Shown here: piece after piece, positions 8,257 to 15,470 of the stretch
How the letters are laid out: every line of letters begins with the position of its first letter
How positions within the stretch are numbered: the first letter of the stretch is position 1
NCBI GenBank assembly: GCA_016178725.1
Contig: JACOSV010000001.1
Location: 1-51,564, forward strand
Source of the DNA: Candidatus Eiseniibacteriota bacterium
GTDB taxonomy: Bacteria; Eisenbacteria; RBG-16-71-46
Reading direction: 5' to 3'
Length of the DNA: 51,564 nucleotides
The notes under the pieces: generated by a model
What the model was told of the DNA's origin: nothing
Seen by the model: the letters and a program-made list of their open reading frames with translations, nothing else
The model's database searches: none
Translations under genes and position numbers: made by a program

Positions 8257-9336
8257 TCACGCCCGGCGGGCCATCGCCTTCTGCACCAGCATCAGCTCCG
8301 AGACGTTCTCGAGCGTGAGCATCCCGACCAGGCGCCCGCCGCTCACCACCGGCAGCGCCGGCCGCCTGTGCTCGCGCATCCGCCGCAGCGCCTCTTCGAG
8401 CGGCTCGCCGGCTTCGGCGGTGAGCTGATCGCGCGCGACCACGTCGCCGACCGGCGTCTCGGGCCCCGAGCGCTGGAGTCCCATCAGCAGCTCGGCGCGT
8501 GTCAGCAGCCCGATCGGCACATCGCCTTCGAGCACCGGGAAGTCCTGCTGCGATCCCGCCATCAACCGCGCAACCGCGTGGCGCAGCGGATCGCTCACGT
8601 CCAGCACGTCGAACTCCGAGACCATCGCCGCGCGCGCCGGCAGGCCCGAGAGCGTCGCGCGCGCGCGGACGATCGCGTGCTCTTCGCCCGCGGCGAGGAA
8701 CACGAACAGCGCGACGAACACGAGCATCGGGTTGTGAAGGATGAACAGGCCGGCGACGCCGAAGAGCAGCGCGATCCCCTGGCCGACCAGCGAGGCGATG
8801 CGCGTCGCGCGGACGTATGGGAGCTTCAGCGCGAGCACCGCGCGCAGCACGCGCCCGCCGTCCATCGGGAACGCCGGGATGAGATTGAAGAGCAGCATCA
8901 TCAGGTTGATCGTGAGCAACGACTCGATGATGTCGCCCGCCACCGGCTGCGCCACGTCCGGCGCGACGTGCCGGCCGAGCGCGATCCACAGGACCGCGGC
9001 GATCGCGAGATTGACCGCGGGCCCCGCGAGCGCGACGACGATCTCCTGCGACGGCTTGTCGGGCATGCGCTCGAGCCGCGCGACGCCGCCGATCGGCAGC
9101 AGGACGATGTCGCGCGTGCGGATGCCGTAGCGCCGCGCGGTCAGCGCGTGGCCGAGCTCGTGCAGCACGACGCAGGCGAAGACGAGGAGGATCAGCAGCA
9201 CGCCGCCGAGCGCGCGCTCGGCGTGGCCGGTCAGCAGGCCCTGGCTGAGGGCGATCCACGCGAGGAAGAAGAGGAACGTGACGTGGAGCTGGAGCCGGAT
9301 GCCGGCGATGCTGCCGATGCGGATGGACCAGGACAT
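8257..9336 (-). CDS. Site-2 protease (M50) with C-terminal CBS domains
   Basis: A 359-residue intramembrane zinc metalloprotease. After MSWSIRIGSIAGIRLQLHVT there are about six membrane helices; the zinc motif HELGH is in VVLHELGHALTARRYG, and the third ligand lies in FNLIPAFPMDGGRVLRA. The C-terminal third, from about residue 225, holds two CBS motifs (FDVLDVSDPLRHAVARLM and GRLVGMLTLENVSELML), the S2P/CBS architecture thought to respond to adenosyl ligands. I chose the ATG at 9336, where similarity to the family begins, rather than the 18-codon upstream extension. The promoter must lie in the 100-bp divergent gap facing the HNH remnant. The protein substrate is unknown. Confidence 0.92.
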   Translation of the reverse strand: MSWSIRIGSIAGIRLQLHVTFLFFLAWIALSQGLLTGHAERALGGVLLILLVFACVVLHELGHALTARRYGIRTRDIVLLPIGGVARLERMPDKPSQEIVVALAGPAVNLAIAAVLWIALGRHVAPDVAQPVAGDIIESLLTINLMMLLFNLIPAFPMDGGRVLRAVLALKLPYVRATRIASLVGQGIALLFGVAGLFILHNPMLVFVALFVFLAAGEEHAIVRARATLSGLPARAAMVSEFDVLDVSDPLRHAVARLMAGSQQDFPVLEGDVPIGLLTRAELLMGLQRSGPETPVGDVVARDQLTAEAGEPLEEALRRMREHRRPALPVVSGGRLVGMLTLENVSELMLVQKAMARRA

Positions 9337-9436
9337 CGCGGCAAGTCTGTCACACGAATTCGGCGGGGGCGAATTTGGAAACGAACTCATTCGCTGTCAC
9401 GCGCACCAAAGCATTCGCCCTCGCGACCCGCCCCGC

Positions 9437-10316
9437 GTGCGCAACTACTCGCTGCGTCACCTCTCCGACGCCACCCTGCGTCGCGACCTCAAGGAACAGT
9501 CCCGGAAGGAAGCCGGCCTCACCGCGTGGGTGCTCGCCCACATCGCCGAGTTCCACGAGCGCCGGCTCTACCGGGGGGATGGCTACCCCTCGATGTACGC
9601 CTGGTGCATCGGCGAGCTCGGCTACTGCGAGCAGACGGCCTACAAGCGGATCAGCGCCGCACGGGTCGCGCTGCGCTTCCCGGTCATCTTCGCGATGCTG
9701 GCCGAGCGCTACCCGCGTCCGGATCTCGTGACCGTCATCCAGTCGCTGGCTCCGGCGTCCAGCCCGACGCCGGTCCTCGACCAACTCTCCTCAAGGAGAG
9801 TTGACGGAAACGAGGCGCGGCCCGCGCTGGCGCCGGTCGAAGTGACGCGGCCCAGGATCACACCGCTTGCGCCCGAGTGCTTCGGTCTTCAAGTAACGAT
9901 CGGCCAGAGCACGCGCGACAAGCTGCGCCACGCGCAGGATCTGCTCGGGCATCAGGTGCCCGCCAACGATCTCCCGGCCGTCCTCGATCGCGCGCTCGAT
10001 GCGTTGGTCGTGGAGCTTGGCGGGCGGCAGACCTGATGGCGGTGCACCCGATGCGAGCGCGAGCCAGGGATGGCGGAGCGAGCACTCGGCTGCAGCGCAG
10101 CGACGCGGGATGCGGCGCGGAGTGTGCCGCCGTCAGGTCTGCCGCCCGCCGAGCCGCGGCCCGAGCGCGACGATCACTCGAGTTCGACCACGCGCATCCA
10201 TTCGCTCGCGACGGTCGGGCAACAGTCGGCAACATCCGGCTGCGGTGCCGCGCGCACAATCGGTACGAAGCGGAGCGCACGTTCGGCGCCGAATTCGTGC
10301 GCCGGAGGCGGGAGAA
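9437..10316 (+). pseudogene. HNH endonuclease remnant, disrupted by a repeat element
   Basis: The N-terminal part (GTG at 9437, stop at 10034-10036) encodes the helical region of a common HNH-endonuclease family: RRLYRGDGYPSMYAWCIGEL, QTAYKRISAARVALRFPVIF and a long helix ending ALDALVVELGGRQT. The HNH core (SLEFDHAHPFARDGRATVGN, IRLRCRAHNRYEAERTFG) lies downstream at about 10170-10290 in a different frame. Between them sits the hairpin element at 10019-10150, which brings the stop codon and frame change. Intact family members have a linker of broadly similar length here, so the element appears to have replaced rather than merely interrupted coding sequence. The 3' end runs into the convergent TPR gene. 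The gene is almost certainly dead. Confidence 0.8.
10019..10150. repeat. Hairpin-flanked dispersed element, copy A
   Basis: Terminal inverted repeats of 24 bp match at 23 positions: GGCGGGCGGCAGACCTGA then TGGCGG at 10019-10042, and the reverse complement at 10127-10150. The 84-bp interior contains AGCCAGGGATGGC at 10062-10074 followed by GAGCGAGC, AGCGCAGCG and GCGGAGTGTGCCG, the same order of motifs as in the copy at 21228-21406. No coding capacity is evident. It disrupts the HNH gene. Confidence 0.75.
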
Positions 10317-10925
10317 CTACGCGGCGCGATCCTCGGCGTCGTCATCGGGAAACTCGCCGTCGGGGGAGCGACCTTCCCAGCCTTCGAGGTCCTCGTCCGA
10401 CCACAGGCTGCCCTGCGACCGGTCGGGATCGATCATCTCGAAGTTGCTCAACGCCGACTCGCCCGAATCCGGATCGCCCGGCACGATCGAGCTGTCGTGG
10501 AACGCAGAGAGCGCCTCGAGATCCTGACGCGCGGGCGCGTAGCCCGGATGGATCCACAGCGCGTGCTGCAGCAGCCGGATCGCCTCCTCGGCGGCACCGA
10601 ACTGCAGACACGCCGACGCGGCGAGGTAATGGAGCTCCGGGTGATGCGGCGAGAACGAGAGCCCGCGCAGCGCGCGCGAGAGCGAGGCGCGCAGCCGGCC
10701 GCGGCGCAGCGCGTCGGCCGACGCGGTGACCATCGCGGCGGCGGCGCCGGCATCCGGCGGCTCGTAGAGCCCCGGAATGTGATGCTTGAGCTCGACGACG
10801 GCGCGCGTCAGCGACAGCCGGATGATCGGATCGAGCGAGCGGCTGCGCTCCGCGGCCACTCGGTCCGCGAGGTGGGCGAAGACGGTCGAGATCTCGTCCA
10901 GCGTGGGGCGTGAGGACTCGGACAC
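10317..10925 (-). CDS. TPR-like protein with acidic C-terminus
   Basis: A 202-residue soluble protein. Residues about 85-150 (LRASLSRALRGLSFSPHHPE, LHYLAASACLQFGAAEEAIR, LLQHALWIHPGYAPARQDLE) form two tetratricopeptide-like helical repeats. The last 60 residues are acidic and probably disordered (WSDEDLEGWEGRSPDGEFPD, then DDAEDRAA). No enzyme motif is present; a scaffold or partner-binding role is the most one can say. The start is a GTG at 10925 with AGGAGG 6 nt upstream, and a strong hairpin abuts that Shine-Dalgarno. It ends convergently with the HNH remnant and follows the xanthine dehydrogenase operon after a 105-nt gap. Confidence 0.8.
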   Translation of the reverse strand: MSESSRPTLDEISTVFAHLADRVAAERSRSLDPIIRLSLTRAVVELKHHIPGLYEPPDAGAAAAMVTASADALRRGRLRASLSRALRGLSFSPHHPELHYLAASACLQFGAAEEAIRLLQHALWIHPGYAPARQDLEALSAFHDSSIVPGDPDSGESALSNFEMIDPDRSQGSLWSDEDLEGWEGRSPDGEFPDDDAEDRAA

Positions 10926-10935
10926 GCGCTGCCTC

Positions 10936-10972
10936 CTGATCGATCGGGCGCCTGTGGGCGCCGCACGATCAG
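10936..10972 (-). promoter_or_regulatory. Hairpin overlapping the Shine-Dalgarno of the TPR gene
   Basis: An outer 7-bp stem (CTGATCG at 10936-10942 with CGATCAG at 10966-10972) encloses an inner perfect 6-bp stem (GGCGCC at 10947-10952 and 10957-10962) with a 4-nt loop. On the minus strand it lies 59 nt beyond the xdhB stop, where a terminator would be, and its 3' arm shares two bases with AGGAGG (10932-10937) of the TPR gene. It could terminate the xdh transcript or gate translation of the next gene. Confidence 0.5.
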
Positions 10973-11030
10973 ATCATCGGCAGGGTCCCGCGCGGTCTGT
11001 AGCGAATCCGTGCGGGCGATGCGAGCCGCG

Positions 11031-11912
11031 TCAGCCGCGGGCGAAGCGCGGGTCGGCCGAGCGCAGGAACTGCTCGAGCACGTTGCCCGAGACGGCGCGG
11101 CGGTACTCGCGGTCCGAGCGGATGTCGTCGATCGGCGCGATGTCGTCCATCAGCGCCGCGCGTGCCCGGTACGACGCGACCGGAGACGGCGCGATCCCGG
11201 CGAGCGACGCCTCCGCCGCGCGGGCGCGCAGCGTCACCGGCGCGACGCTGCCGAGCGCGATCCGCACGTGGTCCACTCGGCCGTCGCGCCCCAGACGCAG
11301 CACGCCCGCCATCACGACCTTCGAGATGCTCTGTGCGCGCCGCGTGCCGACCTTGCGGAAGAACTGGACGCTGCGCTCCGGCGCGAACGGCAGCTCGACG
11401 GCGGTGATCAGCTCGTCGGGCCGCATCGTCAGATCGCGATAGCCGCGGAAGAGTCGATCGAGAGCGATCACCCGCGCGCCGTCGCTCGAGCGCACGTGGA
11501 CGATCGCGTCGAGCGCGAGCAGCGCCGGCGTCGAGTCGGCGGCGGGCGACGCGTTCGCGATGTTGCCGCCGACGGTGGCGCGATTCTGGATCTGCCGCCC
11601 GCCGACCTCGGCGGCGGCGGCGGCGAGCGCCGGGAACCGGCGCGCCAATGCGGCGTGCTCGCGAATCTCGCTGAACGTGGTGAGCGCGCCGACCGTGAAG
11701 CGGTCCGTGCCGGCGCGGATGCCGCGGAGCTCCGCGAGCGAACGCAAGTCCACGAACCGATCGCCCTTCTGCGTGCCGGCGTTGAGATAGACGAGCAGGT
11801 CGGTCCCGCCCGCGATCGGGATCGGACGCCCGGCGCCGTCGCGCATCAGTACCAGCGCTTCGGCGAGATCGCGCGGCCGCGCGACGGCGAGCGTCGAGAG
11901 CGCGGTTCTCAT
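11031..11912 (-). CDS. xdhB: Xanthine dehydrogenase FAD-binding subunit
   Basis: A 293-residue medium subunit of a molybdenum hydroxylase that passes electrons from the 2Fe-2S clusters through FAD to NAD+. FAD-binding signatures of the CO-dehydrogenase-flavoprotein family are IPIAGGTDLLVYLNAGTQ near residue 30 and RQIQNRATVGGNIANASPAA near 105; the C-terminal CODH-FAD domain includes FFRKVGTRRAQSISKVVMAG. I chose the ATG at 11912 because it overlaps the TGA of the iron-sulphur subunit gene (ATGA). The order Mo subunit, Fe-S subunit, FAD subunit on one transcript is a standard arrangement for this enzyme class. Confidence 0.92.
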   Translation of the reverse strand: MRTALSTLAVARPRDLAEALVLMRDGAGRPIPIAGGTDLLVYLNAGTQKGDRFVDLRSLAELRGIRAGTDRFTVGALTTFSEIREHAALARRFPALAAAAAEVGGRQIQNRATVGGNIANASPAADSTPALLALDAIVHVRSSDGARVIALDRLFRGYRDLTMRPDELITAVELPFAPERSVQFFRKVGTRRAQSISKVVMAGVLRLGRDGRVDHVRIALGSVAPVTLRARAAEASLAGIAPSPVASYRARAALMDDIAPIDDIRSDREYRRAVSGNVLEQFLRSADPRFARG

Positions 11913-12478
11913 CGCGCCCGCCGCGCTCGCTTCGCCGTCCGCCGCGCCTTCGCCGTCGCCCGCGCCTTCGGCGCACGCCGCGCCGCGCGCGCGCGCGCCG
12001 GCATCGCCTCCCGCGCCGCTGCGCGCACCGCGTCCACGATCTTCTGGTAGCCGGTGCAGCGGCAGAGATTCCCGGCGAGCGCCTCGCGCACCTCGGCGTC
12101 GCCCGGCACCCGGCCGCGCGAGCGCAGCAGCAGCTCCTGCGCGCTGACCAGGATCCCGGGCGTGCAGATGCCGCACTGCGCGCCGCCCATCGTCACGAAC
12201 GCCTGCTGCAGTGCCGAGAGTGCGCCGCCGCGCCGCGCGAGCCCCTCGACCGTGACCAGCGTCGCGCCGTCGGCGTGCACGGCGGGGATCAGGCACGAGT
12301 TCGCGGCGCGGCCGTCGATCAGCACCGTGCACGCGCCGCACTCGCCCTCGCCGCAGCCCTCCTTGGTGCCGGTGAGCGCGCAGTCCTCGCGCAGCACGTC
12401 GAGCAGCCGCTTCATCGGCGCCACGCGCACGCGCCGCCGCGCGCCGTTGAGCGTGAACGTCACGGCGATCCGGCTCAA
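11909..12478 (-). CDS. xdhC: Xanthine dehydrogenase 2Fe-2S subunit with basic tail
   Basis: The small electron-transfer subunit. Cluster II ligands are in GCGEGECGACTVLIDG with a fourth cysteine 12 residues on (Cys42, 47, 50, 62); cluster I ligands are in QCGICTPG and CRCTGYQ. Close relatives are usually about 155-165 residues; this one is 189, because after AAAREAMPA it continues with about 30 residues made almost only of Ala, Arg and Lys. I chose the TTG at 12478, which overlaps the stop of the Mo subunit gene (TTGA); a GTG at 12463 is the alternative and gives MTFTLNGARR. It is translationally coupled on both sides. Confidence 0.9.
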   Translation of the reverse strand: MSRIAVTFTLNGARRRVRVAPMKRLLDVLREDCALTGTKEGCGEGECGACTVLIDGRAANSCLIPAVHADGATLVTVEGLARRGGALSALQQAFVTMGGAQCGICTPGILVSAQELLLRSRGRVPGDAEVREALAGNLCRCTGYQKIVDAVRAAAREAMPARARAARRAPKARATAKARRTAKRARRAR

Positions 12479-14802
12479 CTCTTCTCCCGCGCCGCGAGTG
12501 CCGCGAGCAGCCGCTCGGGCGTCACCGGGATCTCGTCTGCACGCACGCCGGTCGCATGCGCGATCGCCGCGACCACGGCGGGCGCCGGCGTGTCCATCGG
12601 CAGCTCGCCGACGCCTTTCGCGCCGCGCGGACCGTACGTGTAGGGATCGTCCACGAACTCGACGTGGATCGGCGGCGTGTCGGCCGACGTCGGGATGATG
12701 TAGTTCGTGAGCTGGTGGTTCCACACGCGACCGTCCTTCCAGCGCACGTCCTCGAGCAGCGCCCAGCCGAGCGCCTGCACCGTGCCGCCCTCGACCTGTC
12801 CGGCCGCGAGCACGGGATGGATCGCGCGGCCGATGTCGTGCGCGGTCGCCACGTTCAGCACCGTGGTCTCGCCGGTGTCGAGGTCCACCTCGACCTCGAC
12901 GGCGCAGCCGGCGTACGAGAACACCGAATACGCGTCGCCGCGATACGTGTCGTCGTCCCACGTGATGCCGGGCGGCTTCTCGTACTGGCGTTCGATCTTG
13001 AGCGGGCCGCGCTCGCGCAGGAACCGCTTCGCCACGCGGCGGAATTCGTCGGCGCCCGCGATCGGCGTCTCGGCGAAGAGCTCGAGCCGCTCGCGCATGG
13101 CGCGCGCGCACTGCTCGAGCAGGCCGCCCACCACCATCACCGTCCGCGACGCGACGGTCGGGCCGCTGTCCGGGACCGCGCGCGTGTCCGGGTCGTGCAC
13201 GATCACGAACGACGGCGGAACGCCGAGCGCCTCGCCGACGAGCTGCGAGAAGGCGGTGATCGTGCCCTGCCCGATCTCCGTGTTCGCGGTCAGGATCACC
13301 GGGCGGCCGTCGGCGCCGAGCGAAATCGCGGCGCGCGAGGCGAGCCGCACCTCGCCGCTGCCCGTGAACCCCGCGCCGTGGAGCGCGAGCGAGAGTCCGA
13401 TGCCGCGGCGCAGCCGCCGCGCGGACGGCGCGGGCGCGCTCCCCGGGCGCGGCGCGGCGGCGCGGCGGCGGTGGCGCCGCGTCTCGTGCGCCGCGGCGGC
13501 GGCGTTCTCGCGCGTGAGGCGCTCGCGCGTGCGCGTCCAGTCGGCCATCGCGGCGGTGCGCGTCAGCACGTCGACCGCGCCGACGCTCTCCTTAAGCACC
13601 TGGCCGGTCGGCGTCACGTCGCCGATCCGCACCGCGTTCGCGAGGCGCAGCGCAAGCGGATCCATGCCGAGCCGCTCGGCGATGCGGTCGAGATGGCACT
13701 CGGTCGCGAACAGCGTCTGCGGCGCGCCGAAGCCCCGGAACGCCCCGTTCGGCGGCGTGTGCGTCGCGACCGCGCGGGCGTGGATGCGCGCGTCGCGCCA
13801 GCGATAGGCGCCGGCGGCGTGGATCGCGCCGCGCGAGAGCACGACCGGCGAGAGCGTCACGTACGCGCCGCCGTCCATGAGGATGTCCGCGTCGACCGCG
13901 ACGAGGCGCCCGTTCTTCATGACGCCGACGCGCATCCGGGTCACCGACGGATGGCGCTTGGTGGTCGCGGCGATGTCCTCGAGCCGGTCGTAGACGATCT
14001 TGACCGGACGTCCGCTCTTCCACGCGAGCAGCGCCGCGTGGCCGCCGATCATCGAGGGGTACTCTTCCTTGCCGCCGAATCCGCCGCCCGTGACCGTTTG
14101 GATCACGCGCACCCTGTCGGGCGCGAGCGCGAAGATGCGCATCAGCGCCTTGTGCACGTAGTACGGGCACTGGAGCGAGCCGCGCACGAGCAGCCCGTCG
14201 CCGTCGCGCTCGGCGATCATGCCGTTGTTCTCGATGTAGAGCTGTTCCTGCCAGCCGGTCCGGTACTCGCCCTCGACCACGAGGTCGGACTCGGCGAGCC
14301 CGCGCTCCACGTCGCCGCGTTCGATCGTGATCTCCTTGAAAACGTTGTCGTCGCCGTGGACGAGCGCCGTGCGCGCGAGCGCGTCCTCGACCGTGAGCGC
14401 CGCCGGAAGCGGCTCGACCTCGACGCGCACCGCCATGCGCGCGGCCTCGGCGCGCTCGGCGTCCTCGTGGGCGACGAGCAGAATCGGCTCCTCGGCGTGG
14501 CGGATCTCGTCCGCGGCGAGCAGGGGCTGATCGTCCGCGATCAGCGCCACGACGTTCTCGCCCGGGATGTCCTTGTGGTCGGCGATCACGACGCCGCGCC
14601 AGTCGAACGCGGGGTCGAGCTCGACCCGGATGATGCGGCCGCGCGCCACCGTCGAGCGCACGGTGCGGCCGTGGAGCACGCCCGGAACGGCGATGTCGTC
14701 CACGTAGCGCGCGCGGCCCGTGACCTTCTCGCCGGCTTCGAGCTTCGGAATGCTGACGCCGACCGAGACCGGCGCGGGTTTCAGCGTGCGGCTCGAAGGC
14801 AT
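12475..14802 (-). CDS. xdhA: Xanthine dehydrogenase molybdenum-binding subunit
   Basis: A 775-residue molybdopterin-binding large subunit that hydroxylates hypoxanthine and xanthine. Diagnostic sites known from bovine xanthine oxidase are conserved: GGGFGGKE (239-246, Glu246 equivalent to Glu802), NGAFRGFG (Arg356 equivalent to Arg880) and the catalytic glutamate in KGVGELPMDTPAP near the C-terminus. The CO-dehydrogenase active-site loop (AYRCSFR) is absent, which argues against CoxL. Near residues 430-475 there is an Arg/Ala/Pro-rich insertion not expected in the family. It is first in the operon; the ATG at 14802 has TATTTT 6 nt upstream and no Shine-Dalgarno, suggesting a leaderless mRNA. 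Confidence 0.93.
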   Translation of the reverse strand: MPSSRTLKPAPVSVGVSIPKLEAGEKVTGRARYVDDIAVPGVLHGRTVRSTVARGRIIRVELDPAFDWRGVVIADHKDIPGENVVALIADDQPLLAADEIRHAEEPILLVAHEDAERAEAARMAVRVEVEPLPAALTVEDALARTALVHGDDNVFKEITIERGDVERGLAESDLVVEGEYRTGWQEQLYIENNGMIAERDGDGLLVRGSLQCPYYVHKALMRIFALAPDRVRVIQTVTGGGFGGKEEYPSMIGGHAALLAWKSGRPVKIVYDRLEDIAATTKRHPSVTRMRVGVMKNGRLVAVDADILMDGGAYVTLSPVVLSRGAIHAAGAYRWRDARIHARAVATHTPPNGAFRGFGAPQTLFATECHLDRIAERLGMDPLALRLANAVRIGDVTPTGQVLKESVGAVDVLTRTAAMADWTRTRERLTRENAAAAAHETRRHRRRAAAPRPGSAPAPSARRLRRGIGLSLALHGAGFTGSGEVRLASRAAISLGADGRPVILTANTEIGQGTITAFSQLVGEALGVPPSFVIVHDPDTRAVPDSGPTVASRTVMVVGGLLEQCARAMRERLELFAETPIAGADEFRRVAKRFLRERGPLKIERQYEKPPGITWDDDTYRGDAYSVFSYAGCAVEVEVDLDTGETTVLNVATAHDIGRAIHPVLAAGQVEGGTVQALGWALLEDVRWKDGRVWNHQLTNYIIPTSADTPPIHVEFVDDPYTYGPRGAKGVGELPMDTPAPAVVAAIAHATGVRADEIPVTPERLLAALAAREKS

Positions 14803-14808
14803 GGCGCG

Positions 14809-14814
14809 AAAATA
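14809..14814 (-). promoter_or_regulatory. Candidate leaderless -10 (TATTTT) of xdhA
   Basis: TATTTT fits TANNNT and ends 6 nt before the xdhA ATG; transcription would begin at or next to the start codon. There is no Shine-Dalgarno in between. Confidence 0.5.
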
Positions 14815-14967
14815 GTCGCTCGGTCCAGAGCGCGCAAAGTCGCGCGTCCGATCCGCACGCGCGGCACATCGGAGGTGGAACCGGAGCGGATCGGCCCCGG
14901 TATCAGGTTCGAAGCCTCGGGGACCGGGGGCCCGACGGCGCCGCGTGAAGCGCCGGCGGGCGGGAGA

Positions 14968-15180
14968 TCAGCGGATGCGGCGGACCAGGTCCAGCGCGGC
15001 GCCCACCATCGCCACCAGCGCGAGCAGCGCGAACACCGTCTCCACCCTCGATCGTGAGGGGTCGGGCGGGCGGGCGCAGGTGATCCGAAGACCACAGGTG
15101 CACATGAGAACGTCGCGGCCGCCGGGGCGGGGCGACTGATGCCCGCACATCGGGCAGCGAACGAGATTCGACGAGCTCAA
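14968..15180 (-). CDS. Small zinc-ribbon membrane protein
   Basis: A 70-residue protein starting with TTG at 15180, with GGAGG 9 nt upstream. It has CPMC near residue 9 and CTC near residue 27, a likely metal-binding ribbon, and then one hydrophobic segment (VFALLALVAMVGAALDLV) before a basic end. Such short ribbon-plus-helix proteins are common and functionally uncharacterised. The gene is divergent from the outer-membrane peptidase gene across a 290-bp gap (15181-15470). In that gap I see only a possible TAAGGAT box near 15427 and no gene. Confidence 0.65.
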   Translation of the reverse strand: MSSSNLVRCPMCGHQSPRPGGRDVLMCTCGLRITCARPPDPSRSRVETVFALLALVAMVGAALDLVRRIR

Positions 15181-15470
15181 ATCGGGCCGCCTCCGCGTCG
15201 CGTCCGCAATCCGGTGCGGCCGTAGGTATCCGGATGGACCAAGCCGCGAAGGCAGGGGCAAGGGTCGCGCCATGCGCGGGCGCGGGGCCGCGTGAGCGCG
15301 CTTGCGCCTTGCGACGCCGCGCGCTGCGCGATCGGCCGCCGCGCGGAGTATGCTCGGCCGCGAACGGCCCGTCCGCAGAACTGTCGGTCCCACCTTACAT
15401 GCGACCCTTCGGGGCGCTGGATCGTCTAAGGATTGATCCCGTTGAACGCGATACCGTCCGGAGCGTGCCC

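Noticed and set aside
12475-14802. Aerobic CO dehydrogenase (CoxL) instead of xanthine dehydrogenase
   Set aside because: The AYRCSFR active-site loop of form I CoxL is absent, and the xanthine-oxidase residues in GGGFGGKE, AFRGFG and GVGE are present.
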